Origin: Agrobacterium tumefaciens_K
GTDB taxonomy: Bacteria; Pseudomonadota; Alphaproteobacteria; Rhizobiales; Rhizobiaceae
NCBI RefSeq assembly: GCF_031801495.1
Contig: NZ_JAOEGC010000002.1
Location: forward strand, 682,001 to 746,000
Length of the DNA: 64,000 nucleotides
Direction: 5' to 3'
In this document: positions 1 to 8,701 of the stretch, in pieces
Layout of the letters: each line of letters opens with the position of its first letter
Position numbering within the stretch: position 1 is the stretch's first letter
Position numbers and translations under genes: made by a program
Notes under the pieces: model-generated
The model's database searches: none
Told to the model about the DNA's origin: nothing
Seen by the model: the letters and a program-made list of their open reading frames with translations, nothing else

Positions 1-148
1 CTGAGGCATTTTGTCCAAGCGAACCTTGCGGCTGCACATGATAAATGTCAGATGCAGCCGTATAGCATGCGGCTTGGCAGCATGCCCGGTGGAGGACAAG
101 CAGGGGTGTCGCGGTGGAGCGGCACCTGGAAGAAAAGCAGGATAGGAA

Positions 149-1102
149 ATGACCGTAATCGACAATCGCGAAACGCTGGGCGTTGAAAGCTCCGGGCTCT
201 CGGAAGCCGGTGCGCGCGATTATTTCGAGTTGTTGAAGCCGCGCGTCATGTCGCTCGTCGTCTTCACGGCTTTCGCAGGTCTCGTGCTGGCACCGGGTGA
301 AATCAACCCGGTTCTCGGACTCGTCGCCATTCTCTGTATTGCCGTTGGCGCAGGCGCGTCCGGCGCCCTGAACATGTGGTACGACGCCGATATCGACGCC
401 GTCATGAGCCGCACCGCCAAACGTCCGATCCCGTCGGGACGCATCGCCCCGCGTGAGGCGCTCGCTTTCGGCCTGACATTGTCGGCCTTCTCGGTCGTCA
501 TTCTCGGCCTAGCGGTCAACTGGTTCTCGGCTGGCCTTCTGGCGTTCACCATCTTCTTTTACGCTGTCGTCTACACGATGTGGCTGAAGCGCTCGACGCC
601 GCAGAACATCGTGATTGGCGGCGCGGCCGGCGCGTTCCCGCCCATGCTCGGCTGGGCATGTGTGACCGGCGGCGTCTCTCTGGACAGCATCATCCTGTTC
701 CTCATCATCTTCCTGTGGACGCCCGCCCACTTCTGGGCGCTCGCGCTGTTCAAGATGCGCGACTACGGCTCCGTCGGCGTTCCGATGATGCCGAACGTTG
801 CGGGTGAACGCTCCACCAAGAACCAGATGATCGTTTACGCGGTCCTGACCGCCGTCGTGGCCGTGGCGCCGTGGTTCACCGGTCTGGCGAGCGCCGGTTA
901 TGGAATTTTCGCGGCCGTGCTGAGTGCCATCTTCGTTTACTGTTCGATCGACGTGCGACGCATGCCGGACGGCGACGAGAAAATGATGCAGGCCAAGAAG
1001 ATGTTCGCCTATTCCGTGCTCTATCTCTTTGCGATCTTTTCGGGCTTGCTGGCGGACCATTACGCTCCGGCCATGAAAGCCGTCATCTCGGGAGTTCTGT
1101 GA
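149..1102 (+). CDS. ctaB: Protoheme IX farnesyltransferase (heme O synthase)
   Basis: This integral membrane prenyltransferase adds a farnesyl group to heme B to make heme O, the precursor of heme A for aa3-type cytochrome oxidase. The 317-residue protein is mostly hydrophobic, with about nine membrane segments. It shows the first aspartate-rich prenyl-diphosphate motif (N75, D79, D83 in NMWYDADID, followed by RTAKRP) and the second motif near D205-Y206. Length fits the UbiA/CtaB family. It is the first gene of an oxidase assembly run, and its stop overlaps the start of the next small gene. The catalytic subunit genes would be expected just upstream, outside the window. Confidence 0.96.
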   Translation: MTVIDNRETLGVESSGLSEAGARDYFELLKPRVMSLVVFTAFAGLVLAPGEINPVLGLVAILCIAVGAGASGALNMWYDADIDAVMSRTAKRPIPSGRIAPREALAFGLTLSAFSVVILGLAVNWFSAGLLAFTIFFYAVVYTMWLKRSTPQNIVIGGAAGAFPPMLGWACVTGGVSLDSIILFLIIFLWTPAHFWALALFKMRDYGSVGVPMMPNVAGERSTKNQMIVYAVLTAVVAVAPWFTGLASAGYGIFAAVLSAIFVYCSIDVRRMPDGDEKMMQAKKMFAYSVLYLFAIFSGLLADHYAPAMKAVISGVL

Positions 1103-1233
1103 TGGAAACGGTGGAACTGAGCGCGGCTCAGAAGAAATCGAGACGTGGGCGCAATATTGCGCTCGGCGTGCTGCTGGCTGGTCTGGTGGTGCTGTTCTAC
1201 ATCATCACCATCATCAAGATCGGTTCTCACTGA
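1102..1233 (+). CDS. Small single-TM protein of the cytochrome oxidase operon (CoxF-like)
   Basis: A 43-residue protein whose ATG shares its A with the ctaB stop codon, which points to translational coupling. The N-terminal 18 residues are polar and basic (KKSRRGR), followed by one hydrophobic segment at about residues 19-39 and a short tail. Small proteins at this position between ctaB and ctaG are usual in rhizobial oxidase operons and are often labelled CoxF. The biochemical role is unknown. Position suggests help in oxidase assembly or stability, but that is inferred from context only. Confidence 0.85.
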   Translation: METVELSAAQKKSRRGRNIALGVLLAGLVVLFYIITIIKIGSH

Positions 1234-1264
1234 CGATGTGAGGCCGGGAGGAGAGGAGGAGGAC

Positions 1265-1882
1265 ATGGCGAACATGGGAGCAGAGACGGGAGCGGCGACC
1301 ACGCAACGGCTCAGCAATCGCTCGATCCTCGTGCTGTGTCTGGTATTCTTCTTCGCCATGATCGGCATGGCTTATGCGGCAGTGCCGCTCTATACGCTCT
1401 TCTGCCGGGTGACGGGGTACAACGGCACCACGCAGCGCGTCGAGCAATATTCCGACGTCATTCTCGACAAGACCATCAACGTTACCTTTGACGCCAACAC
1501 CTCCAACGGCCTGAACTGGGATTTTCGTCCGGTCGACAGGCTGGTGACGCCGAAGATCGGTGAAACCGTGCAGGTGACGTTCAAGGCAACGAACCGCTCG
1601 CCGGTACCGACCACCGGTACGGCGGTGTTCAACGTGACGCCGATGGAAGCGGGTGCCTACTTCAACAAGGTTGAGTGCTTCTGCTTCACCGAAACCACGT
1701 TGCAGCCGGGTGAGACGCTGGAAATGCCGGTGGTGTTCTTTGTCGATCCGGATATCGCCACGGCGCGCGAAACACGCAACATTCATACTTTGACGCTTTC
1801 TTATACGTTTTATCCGGCCAAAACGGAAAAACCGGTTGCGTCGCTGCCGGTCAGGACGGAAGCTGACGCAAGTAAATTGTGA
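1265..1882 (+). CDS. ctaG: Cytochrome c oxidase assembly protein CtaG (Cox11 family)
   Basis: Copper chaperone that delivers Cu to the CuB site of oxidase subunit I. The 205-residue protein has one N-terminal membrane anchor (about residues 20-41) followed by a periplasmic beta-sandwich. The copper-binding CFCF motif is present (C138 and C140), and so is the conserved cysteine after the anchor (C47 in LFCRVTG). The ATG at 1265 was chosen because a strong purine-rich ribosome site (GGAGAGGAGGAGG) lies just upstream and because the protein then has the normal Cox11 length. Confidence 0.95.
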   Translation: MANMGAETGAATTQRLSNRSILVLCLVFFFAMIGMAYAAVPLYTLFCRVTGYNGTTQRVEQYSDVILDKTINVTFDANTSNGLNWDFRPVDRLVTPKIGETVQVTFKATNRSPVPTTGTAVFNVTPMEAGAYFNKVECFCFTETTLQPGETLEMPVVFFVDPDIATARETRNIHTLTLSYTFYPAKTEKPVASLPVRTEADASKL

Positions 1883-1944
1883 GAGGAGGCCGGGTCTTCG
1901 CTGGAAGGCCGGGTCAGGGAAGAGACATTCGGGGATTGTCGCAC

Positions 1945-2820
1945 ATGGCAGATACGCATCAGAAAAAACACGACTACCACATCATAGATCCCAGCCCCTG
2001 GCCGCTTCTGGCGTCGATCGGCGCCTTCGTGCTGACCTTCGGTGGCATCTGTTACATGCGTTATCTCTCCGGCGGCTCCTTCAAGCTGTTCGGACATGAG
2101 CTTGCCAATCCCTGGCTGTTCTATATCGGCCTCGTCATCGTGCTCTACACAATGTACGCATGGTGGTCAGATACGATCAAGGAAGCGCACGAGGGCAGCC
2201 ACACACCGGTCGTTTCGCTGCATCTGCGTTACGGCATGATCATGTTCATCGCGTCGGAAGTGATGTTCTTCGTCGCGTGGTTCTGGGCCTATTTCGATGC
2301 CAGCCTTTACCCGCATGAAGCCATTCAGGCATCGCGCCTCGAATTTACCGGCGGGCAATGGCCGCCGAAGGGTATCGAGGTCATCGATCCGTGGCATCTG
2401 CCGCTCTACAATACCGTTATCCTGCTTCTGTCCGGCACCTGTGTCACCTGGGCGCACCATGCCCTGCTGCACAACGACCGCAAGGGTCTGATCGCCGGTC
2501 TGTCGCTCACCGTCGTGCTCGGCATCCTGTTCTCCACCGTGCAGGTGTACGAGTACATGCACGCGCCGTTCGACTTCAAGAACTCCATCTATGGCGCAAC
2601 CTTCTTCATGGCGACCGGCTTCCACGGTTTCCACGTCTTCGTTGGAACCGTGTTCCTGTTGGTCTGCCTGTTCCGGGCGCTCGTCGGTGATTTCACGCCG
2701 AAGCAGCATTTCGGTTTCGAGGCGGCCGCGTGGTACTGGCATTTCGTCGACGTCGTATGGCTCTTCCTCTTCTTCGCGATCTACATCTGGGGTGGCTGGG
2801 GCGCACCTGTCCACGGCTGA
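1945..2820 (+). CDS. ctaE: Cytochrome c oxidase subunit III
   Basis: Subunit III of the aa3-type terminal oxidase, which stabilises the core enzyme and proton uptake. At 291 residues with about seven hydrophobic segments it matches the COX3 family, including the hallmark stretch SEVMFFVAWFWAYF in the third helix and the C-terminal WHFVDVVWLFLF. The start at 1945 (MADTHQKKHDYH) is preferred over an upstream in-frame start because it gives the usual N-terminus. It follows ctaG by 62 bases and is closed by a strong hairpin at 2842-2870. Confidence 0.95.
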   Translation: MADTHQKKHDYHIIDPSPWPLLASIGAFVLTFGGICYMRYLSGGSFKLFGHELANPWLFYIGLVIVLYTMYAWWSDTIKEAHEGSHTPVVSLHLRYGMIMFIASEVMFFVAWFWAYFDASLYPHEAIQASRLEFTGGQWPPKGIEVIDPWHLPLYNTVILLLSGTCVTWAHHALLHNDRKGLIAGLSLTVVLGILFSTVQVYEYMHAPFDFKNSIYGATFFMATGFHGFHVFVGTVFLLVCLFRALVGDFTPKQHFGFEAAAWYWHFVDVVWLFLFFAIYIWGGWGAPVHG

Positions 2821-2841
2821 TGGTTCCCGAAACAGACGTGG

Positions 2842-2870
2842 GAGCGGCCTGCGGGCCGCTCTTTTCGTTT
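2842..2870 (+). terminator. Rho-independent terminator after ctaE
   Basis: GAGCGGCC at 2842-2849 pairs perfectly with GGCCGCTC at 2854-2861 around a four-base loop, followed by TTTTCGTTT. It separates the oxidase structural genes from the DUF983/SURF1 genes. Confidence 0.85.
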
Positions 2871-2908
2871 GCGGCGGAGAAAAAAGCTTCTTAGAGGGGG
2901 AGATCGTC

Positions 2909-3295
2909 ATGGCCGGACGGGAGGGCGATGTTTTCGCGCCTGTGGATCCAATCAAGGCGGGTTTGGCGGGCTGCTGCCCGCGCTGCGGAAACGGCAGGCT
3001 GTTTGATGGGTTTCTCAAGCTGAAACCGGAATGCACTGCCTGCGACCTGGATTATGCTTTTGCCGACGCGGGCGACGGTCCTGCGGTTTTCGTGATGCTG
3101 ATCGTCGGTTTTCTGGTGATCGGCCTTGCGCTGTGGGTTGATGCCCGTTTCGCGCCGCCGGTCTGGATGCATGCCATGCTTTGGCTACCATTCGCGGTCA
3201 TCATTTCCCTTATTCTGCTGCGCAAGCTCAAGGGCATCATGATCGCCCTGCAGTATCGCAACAATGCAAGCGAAGGCAAAATCGATCGTGAATGA
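2909..3295 (+). CDS. DUF983 family membrane protein
   Basis: A 128-residue protein with an N-terminal zinc-ribbon-like segment (CCPRCGNGRLF, then CTACDLDY) and two hydrophobic helices (about residues 50-75 and 80-105). DUF983 proteins sit between the oxidase subunit III and SURF1 genes in many alphaproteobacteria, which suggests a part in oxidase biogenesis, but no reaction is known. The ATG at 2909 follows an AGAGGGGGAG ribosome site. Its 3' end overlaps the start of the SURF1 gene by up to 32 bases. Confidence 0.88.
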   Translation: MAGREGDVFAPVDPIKAGLAGCCPRCGNGRLFDGFLKLKPECTACDLDYAFADAGDGPAVFVMLIVGFLVIGLALWVDARFAPPVWMHAMLWLPFAVIISLILLRKLKGIMIALQYRNNASEGKIDRE

Positions 3296-4040
3296 CGTAT
3301 CGCGTATCAACGCTGCGGAGCGGCGTGTCGGCTTTGCCGCCCCGCTTGTCCTGCTCGCTCTCGCTATTCTTCTCGGGCTTGGCACATGGCAGGTCCAGCG
3401 GCTTCACTGGAAGGAAGGCCTGATCGCCGATATCGCCGAGCGGCGTGTGGCGCACCCGGCGTCTCTTGCCGATATCGAGGCGATGGCGACGTCGGGCGAT
3501 GATATCGAATATCGCCGTGTGGCGCTTTCGGGTGTTTTTGACCATGGCCGCGAACGGCATTTCTTCGCCACTTACGCTGGCCAGACCGGATATTATGTCT
3601 ATACCCCGCTGACGCTTGGCGATGGCCGGGTGATCTTCGTCAATCGCGGTTTCGTTCCCTTCGATGTGAAGGAGCCAGCCAGGCGCCAGCAGGGGCAGGT
3701 GGAGGGCGAGGTTCACATCCAGGGATTGGCGCGTGCGAAACTCGCAGGCAAGCCATCCCTGATGCTGCCCGACAACGACATTGCCAAGAACATCTTCTAC
3801 TGGAAGGATCTGATGGCGATGGCGGAAAGCGCAGGCGTTCCCGCCGCGCGGCTGGTGCCGATCTTTGTGGATGCGAATGAAGCGCCCAATCCTGGCGGCT
3901 GGCCGAAAGGTGGCGTGACGCTCACAGATTTGCCGAACAATCACCTTCAATATGCGATAACGTGGTATGGCTTGGCGGCAGCCCTTGTCATCGTCGTCGG
4001 TTTTGCCTATTTCCGGAACCGAAGCGGGCAAGACGATTGA
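3264..4040 (+). CDS. SURF1 family cytochrome oxidase biogenesis protein
   Basis: SURF1 (Shy1) proteins help insert heme A into oxidase subunit I. The frame encodes 258 residues with the expected topology: one membrane helix near the N-terminus (about 25-45), a periplasmic domain with GQTGYYVYTPL and VNRGFVP, and a second helix near the C-terminus (about 230-250). The start is not certain. The ATG at 3264 overlaps the DUF983 gene by 32 bases, and an in-frame GTG at 3288 would shorten the protein by eight residues. Confidence 0.92.
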   Translation: MQAKAKSIVNDVSRINAAERRVGFAAPLVLLALAILLGLGTWQVQRLHWKEGLIADIAERRVAHPASLADIEAMATSGDDIEYRRVALSGVFDHGRERHFFATYAGQTGYYVYTPLTLGDGRVIFVNRGFVPFDVKEPARRQQGQVEGEVHIQGLARAKLAGKPSLMLPDNDIAKNIFYWKDLMAMAESAGVPAARLVPIFVDANEAPNPGGWPKGGVTLTDLPNNHLQYAITWYGLAAALVIVVGFAYFRNRSGQDD

Positions 4041-4104
4041 TCGGTGTCCGCGGACCGGAAGGAGAGGCCGTCGCGAAGGCCAGGGAGAGGTTACAGGAGC
4101 AGGA

Positions 4105-5157
4105 ATGAACATTGCCGTTTCCAAACCCCCTTTGACGATCAGGCTGTGCGGGCCGCGCGGTTTCTGCGCAGGCGTCGACCGCGCCATCCAGATCGTCGTG
4201 CTGGCGCTGAAGGCCTATGGCGCGCCAGTCTACGTGCGTCACGAAATCGTTCACAATCGCTACGTCGTCGAAGGGCTGGAAGCCAAAGGTGCGGTTTTCG
4301 TCGAGGAACTGCATGAAATTCCTGCCGAACACCGCGAGCAGCCGGTGGTCTTTTCGGCGCATGGCGTGCCGAAATCCGTGCCGGAGGATGCGCAGGCACG
4401 CAATCTATTTTATCTCGATGCGACATGCCCGCTGGTTTCCAAGGTTCACAAGCAGGCCATGCGCCATCAGCGCCTTGGCCGCCATGTGGTCCTGATCGGC
4501 CATGCCGGACACCCGGAAGTCATCGGCACCATGGGGCAGTTGCCGGAAGGTACGGTGTCGCTGGTCGAGACGGTGGACGATGTGGATCACTACGAACCCG
4601 CAGATCGCGAAAACCTCGGTTTCGTCACCCAGACGACGCTTTCCGTCGACGATACCGCCGGCGTTATCGCCAAGCTTCAGGAGCGGTTCCCTGCCATTCA
4701 GGCACCAGCCGCCGACAGCATCTGTTACGCCACCACCAACCGTCAGGATGCGGTGAAGCAGGCGGCTCCCGGCTGCGATCTGTTCATCGTTGTCGGCGCA
4801 CCGAATTCGTCCAACTCGAAGCGTCTGGTGGAAGTCGCACTTCGCGCAGGCGCGAAACGTTCCGTGCTGGTGCAGCGCGCCGCGGAAATCGACTGGGCAG
4901 AGATCGGCGATGTTCGCACCGTTGGCCTTTCGGCAGGCGCATCCGCTCCGGAAGTGATCGTCGATGAGATCATCGAAGCCTTCAAGGCACGTTTCGACAC
5001 GACGCTCGACCTTGCCGTCACCGTCGAGGAAACAGAACATTTCCTCGTGAACCGTGAGCTTCGCTCTGTCGAACTGACGATTGAGGACATGGCTTTCGTC
5101 AACGGCAATGCCAGCAATGCCCTGCCGCCGAAATCCGCCACAGACAGTCTTTCCTGA
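4105..5157 (+). CDS. ispH: 4-hydroxy-3-methylbut-2-enyl diphosphate reductase
   Basis: Last enzyme of the MEP isoprenoid pathway, a cytoplasmic iron-sulfur reductase giving IPP and DMAPP. The 350-residue protein has the three cluster cysteines expected for IspH: C21 (GFCAGVDRA), C108 (DATCPLV) and C207 (DSICYATTNRQ). The substrate-binding histidine regions VRHEIVHN and GHAGHPE are also present. The ATG at 4105 follows a CAGGAGCAGGA ribosome site. It is followed by thrB and rnhA, a common rhizobial order. Confidence 0.97.
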   Translation: MNIAVSKPPLTIRLCGPRGFCAGVDRAIQIVVLALKAYGAPVYVRHEIVHNRYVVEGLEAKGAVFVEELHEIPAEHREQPVVFSAHGVPKSVPEDAQARNLFYLDATCPLVSKVHKQAMRHQRLGRHVVLIGHAGHPEVIGTMGQLPEGTVSLVETVDDVDHYEPADRENLGFVTQTTLSVDDTAGVIAKLQERFPAIQAPAADSICYATTNRQDAVKQAAPGCDLFIVVGAPNSSNSKRLVEVALRAGAKRSVLVQRAAEIDWAEIGDVRTVGLSAGASAPEVIVDEIIEAFKARFDTTLDLAVTVEETEHFLVNRELRSVELTIEDMAFVNGNASNALPPKSATDSLS

Positions 5158-5196
5158 TCGCGATTTTTAACGTCATTCCTAGCAAGAGATTTGAAA

Positions 5197-6165
5197 TTGG
5201 CAGTTTACACGGACATCACAGAGGATGACCTGAGGGATTTCCTCTCGCAGTACGATGTCGGCACGCTCACGTCCTACAAAGGGATTGCCGAAGGCGTCGA
5301 AAACTCCAATTTCCTGCTGCACACGACGAAAGATCCGCTGATCCTGACGCTTTACGAAAAGCGGGTGGAAAAGTCCGATCTGCCGTTTTTCCTTGGTCTG
5401 ATGCAGCATCTGGCGGCGAAAGGTCTGTCCTGCCCGCTGCCGCTGCCGCGCAACGATGGTGCGCTGCTCGGAGAGCTGTCCGGTCGTCCGGCTGCTCTCA
5501 TTTCGTTCCTTGAAGGCATGTGGCTCAGAAAGCCGGAAGCGAAACATTGCCGCGAAGTCGGCAAGGCGCTCGCCGCCATGCATCTGGCCGCCGAAGGTTT
5601 CGATATCAGACGCCCTAATGCGCTTTCAGTCGAAGGCTGGAGGGTCCTGTGGGAAAAATCGGAAGCGCGCGCCGACGAGGTCGAGAAGGGCCTGAAGGCG
5701 GAAATTGCACCGGAGCTTGAGTATCTGGCCGCAAACTGGCCCGCGGACCTGCCTGCCGGCGTCATTCATGCGGACCTGTTTCAGGACAACGTGTTCTTCC
5801 TCGGCGACGAACTGTCCGGTCTGATCGATTTCTATTTCGCCTGCAACGACTTGTTGGCCTACGATGTGTCCATCTGCCTCAATGCGTGGTGCTTCGAAAA
5901 GGATGGCGCTTATAACGTCACTAAGGGCAAGGCGCTTCTGGAGGGCTACCAGTCGGTGCGCCCTCTGAGCAAGGCGGAGCTTGAGGCGCTGCCGCTTCTG
6001 GCGCGCGGCTCGGCGCTGCGCTTCTTCCTGACCCGCCTCTACGACTGGCTGACGACGCCGGAAGGTGCGCTCGTCGTGAAGAAAGATCCGTTGGAATATC
6101 TGCGCAAGCTGCGCTTCCACCGGTCGATCAACCATGTCACCGAATACGGGCTGGCTGACGTATGA
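5197..6165 (+). CDS. thrB: Homoserine kinase (APH-fold type)
   Basis: Phosphorylates L-homoserine in threonine synthesis. This is the aminoglycoside-phosphotransferase-fold ThrB of alphaproteobacteria, not the GHMP-kinase type. The catalytic loop GVIHADLFQDNVFF (HxD then N) and the metal-binding IDFYFACND are clear. The protein is about 322 residues. It has no ATG start: TTG occurs at both 5191 and 5197, and 5197 is preferred because the AAGAG ribosome site is then about eight bases away and the protein begins AVYTDITEDDL as in relatives. Its stop overlaps the rnhA start by four bases. Confidence 0.94.
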   Translation: MAVYTDITEDDLRDFLSQYDVGTLTSYKGIAEGVENSNFLLHTTKDPLILTLYEKRVEKSDLPFFLGLMQHLAAKGLSCPLPLPRNDGALLGELSGRPAALISFLEGMWLRKPEAKHCREVGKALAAMHLAAEGFDIRRPNALSVEGWRVLWEKSEARADEVEKGLKAEIAPELEYLAANWPADLPAGVIHADLFQDNVFFLGDELSGLIDFYFACNDLLAYDVSICLNAWCFEKDGAYNVTKGKALLEGYQSVRPLSKAELEALPLLARGSALRFFLTRLYDWLTTPEGALVVKKDPLEYLRKLRFHRSINHVTEYGLADV

Positions 6166-6602
6166 AGCATATCGATATCTTCACCGATGGTGCCTGCTCC
6201 GGCAATCCGGGGCCGGGCGGCTGGGGTGCCGTGCTGCGTTTCGGCGAGGTCGAGAAGGAATTGTCCGGCGGCGAGGCCGACACGACCAACAACCGCATGG
6301 AACTGATGGCGGCCATTTCGGCGCTGAATGCCCTGAAGGAGCCGTGCGAGGTCGATCTTTATACTGACAGTTCCTACGTGAAGGACGGCATTACCAAGTG
6401 GATTTTCGGCTGGAAAAAGAAGGGCTGGAAAACCGCTGACAACAAGCCGGTCAAGAACGTGGAGCTGTGGCAGGCGCTTGAGGCGGCGCGCGAGCGTCAC
6501 AAGGTCACGCTGCATTGGGTAAAGGGCCATGCCGGTCATCCCGAAAACGAGCGTGCCGACGAACTTGCGCGCAAGGGCATGGAGCCGTTCAAACGGCGGT
6601 AA
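6162..6602 (+). CDS. rnhA: Ribonuclease HI
   Basis: Cleaves the RNA strand of RNA:DNA hybrids such as primers and R-loops. The 146-residue protein contains all catalytic residues in the expected places: D9 (FTDGACSGNPGPGGWG), E47 (NNRMELMA), D69 (YTDSSYV), H123 (KGHAGH) and D133 (ERADELA). The basic handle region (WKKKGWKTADNKPVKN) is also present. Its ATG overlaps the thrB stop (ATGA), so the two are probably translated together. Confidence 0.97.
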   Translation: MKHIDIFTDGACSGNPGPGGWGAVLRFGEVEKELSGGEADTTNNRMELMAAISALNALKEPCEVDLYTDSSYVKDGITKWIFGWKKKGWKTADNKPVKNVELWQALEAARERHKVTLHWVKGHAGHPENERADELARKGMEPFKRR

Positions 6603-6757
6603 CGAAAGCCTGCTCTATTCTGCCTCGATGTTGATCGGGCCGCAATTACGGGGTTGAGAAAACTGAAACCCGACATATCGTGTCGGCAAATATCCGCCTG
6701 GGCGCCGATTCTGGTCCGCCCGCAGCGGGAACGACAACGCAGGCAGAGGAGCCAATC

Positions 6758-7066
6758 ATGATCCTGCATTGTGTATTTTTGCGTTTCAAGGCAGCAACGG
6801 CGCCTTCCGAAAAACATGCGGTTTTCGAGGCCATCGCTGCTCTCAAAGACGAGATACCCGGCATAGTGGATGTTAAATACGGCCAGAATGTCTCGCCGGA
6901 GGGGCTGAACGGCGGCTTCGTGGATGGTTTCGTCGTGACGCTGGAAAGCCCGGAGGCCCGTGATGAATACCTGTCACACCCCAGGCACGTCGAGGTCGGT
7001 GAACGTCTCGTTTCCCTGACCGATGGCGGACTGGCGGGGCTTCTGGTCTTCGATATGAACATATGA
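6758..7066 (+). CDS. Dabb (stress-responsive alpha/beta barrel) domain protein
   Basis: A 102-residue single-domain protein of the Dabb family, small dimeric ferredoxin-like folds. It opens with MILHCVFLRFK and contains VDGFVVTLESPEARDEYLSHP, which match the family pattern. Substrates differ widely across the family, so no specific function is assigned. The ATG at 6758 follows a GCAGAGGAG ribosome site. A strong terminator begins directly after its stop codon. It lies 155 bases after rnhA and may have its own promoter. Confidence 0.82.
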   Translation: MILHCVFLRFKAATAPSEKHAVFEAIAALKDEIPGIVDVKYGQNVSPEGLNGGFVDGFVVTLESPEARDEYLSHPRHVEVGERLVSLTDGGLAGLLVFDMNI

Positions 7067-7097
7067 AAAAGGGCGGTTTTACCGCCCTTTTCTTTAT
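7067..7097 (+). terminator. Rho-independent terminator between convergent genes
   Basis: AAAAGGGCGGT at 7067-7077 pairs perfectly with ACCGCCCTTTT at 7081-7091 around three T residues. The arms begin and end in A and T runs, so it can stop transcription from both the Dabb gene and the convergent peroxiredoxin gene. Confidence 0.9.
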
Positions 7098-7113
7098 GCG
7101 GCAGCCTGTCGGA

Positions 7114-7599
7114 TCAAAGCTGCTCGATCATCGTGGCAGCCGAAGAGACGGTTGCCTGACCGGGATTGTCCTCGACGTTGAGGGATTTCACCACGCCGTT
7201 TTCGACCAGCATGGAATAGCGCTTGGAGCGCACGCCAAGGCCACCGCCGGAAAGATCGGCATCAAGGCCAAGGGCCTTGGTGAAGGAGGCATCCCAGTCG
7301 GGCAGGAAGTGGATCTTGCCCTGTCCACCGGACGATTGCGCCCATGCGCCCATGACGTGCCAGTCGTTGACGGCAACCACGGCGATATCGTCAACGCCCT
7401 TGGCAAGAATGGCGTCGCGGTTTTCCAGATAACCGGGCAGGTGGTTCAGCGAGCAGGTGGGCGTGAAAGCGCCCGGCACGGCGAAGAGAACAACCTTCTT
7501 GCCGTTGAAAAGGTCATCGGTCGTGGTTTCTACCGGGCCGTCCGCCGTCTTTTCCTTGAAGGTCGCGGACGGCAGCTTGTCACCGATCTTGATGGTCAT
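7114..7599 (-). CDS. Peroxiredoxin (Prx5 type)
   Basis: A 161-residue thiol peroxidase that reduces peroxides. The peroxidatic site PGAFTPTC is complete, with catalytic C49 and the helper threonine T46. The sequence matches the Prx5/AhpE-like group (KVVLFAVPGAFTPTC, then GVRSKRYSMLVENGVVK). No second cysteine is present, so it should act by a 1-Cys mechanism that needs an outside thiol such as glutathione or glutaredoxin. It stands alone, convergent with the Dabb gene and upstream of another minus-strand gene. Confidence 0.93.
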   Translation of the reverse strand: MTIKIGDKLPSATFKEKTADGPVETTTDDLFNGKKVVLFAVPGAFTPTCSLNHLPGYLENRDAILAKGVDDIAVVAVNDWHVMGAWAQSSGGQGKIHFLPDWDASFTKALGLDADLSGGGLGVRSKRYSMLVENGVVKSLNVEDNPGQATVSSAATMIEQL

Positions 7600-7698
7600 G
7601 TCTTTGCTCCTCTGGCCATGCGATTTGCAGGACTATAGAGCATGGATATTGAAAATCGAGAGCCGTTTTGCGTTCTTTCAGAGGGGCGGCGCGGCAGA

Positions 7699-8541
7699 TC
7701 AGGGTTTGGGGAAGGCGAGGTTTGTTTCCATCGCCCGGTTGCCGCTCTTGACCAGAATGGGCCAGCTTTGGCCCTGTACCTGATAGGTCTTGGGCAACCC
7801 CTTTATGTTCATGTAGAACGATAGCTTGCGTTTGTCGCGCACCAGGTTCTGCGGCTCGAAATAGGCAAAGCCCGAAGGCCCGGCCACGAAGATTTCCGTT
7901 TCTTTCGGCGCATTTTCAGGCAGCAGAAGCTGAACGCCAAGCATGCTCTTGTCGGGTGTGATGTGGAAGCCGGTGACATTGAAGTCGTCGGACGGCGCCT
8001 CGGGCAATGTCGTGCGGGCCTCATTCAACAACTGCCGTTCCTCCGTATCGGCATCGCCGGGACTGCCGCGGCCGATTTCGAAAGTCGCCTCGAAGGGAAT
8101 GCAGATATTCTGGCACACGCCGATGAAGGCAGTCATCTTTATCTTTTCGCTCGTCGCATGGCCGACCGTCCTGAGTTCGAACGGAAGCCCGACGGCGCGA
8201 TCATAGCCGATGTCGTTGAGATCGCCGTTCTTGATCATCTTGGGAACGGGATAAGACATGGACGCCAAGGTCACGCCGCTGGATGGGTCGAGGTTGATCT
8301 GTGGTGGAATGCCCGCTTCTCCCGGTTCCCGCCAATAGGTGATCCAGCCCTCGTTGGGTTCGATCTGCAGGACACCGCGTATGGTGCCTTCCTCGTCCCG
8401 GGCGAGGCTTGCTACGCGCATTCGCCCACCTTCGCTCGTCGCCCAGTCGGTAATCTCCGCCTTCGCGGCGTGGGCGCATCCGATGACGATAACGGTTGCG
8501 ATACAAGAACGTGAAAACTGGATGAATGTCCTGATGCTCAT
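7699..8541 (-). CDS. Exported protein with DsbD N-terminal (thiol:disulfide interchange) domain
   Basis: A 280-residue protein with an N-terminal signal peptide (hydrophobic residues about 10-26, ending HAAKA). The rest resembles the periplasmic alpha domain of DsbD/ScsB. It carries a cysteine pair GVCQNICIPFEA separated by three residues, which would be the redox pair. Full DsbD also has a membrane core and a C-terminal thioredoxin domain, and both are absent here, so this is a stand-alone periplasmic domain. A role in periplasmic thiol exchange is inferred from the domain alone. Confidence 0.78.
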   Translation of the reverse strand: MSIRTFIQFSRSCIATVIVIGCAHAAKAEITDWATSEGGRMRVASLARDEEGTIRGVLQIEPNEGWITYWREPGEAGIPPQINLDPSSGVTLASMSYPVPKMIKNGDLNDIGYDRAVGLPFELRTVGHATSEKIKMTAFIGVCQNICIPFEATFEIGRGSPGDADTEERQLLNEARTTLPEAPSDDFNVTGFHITPDKSMLGVQLLLPENAPKETEIFVAGPSGFAYFEPQNLVRDKRKLSFYMNIKGLPKTYQVQGQSWPILVKSGNRAMETNLAFPKP

Positions 8542-8701
8542 TATTTCCGTCTAACCCAACATCGGCAGGTGGGCCAGTTACGATTTTGTGCCGTTCATCA
8601 TTTTCGGTTGATTGATGGCGCGGGATGCCGCATCCTGTTGATTGTCGAAATGCGACGCCGCGCTCCGCCGATGTGCGGGCGGCGGCCTTCCGGAGGCGCC
8701 T

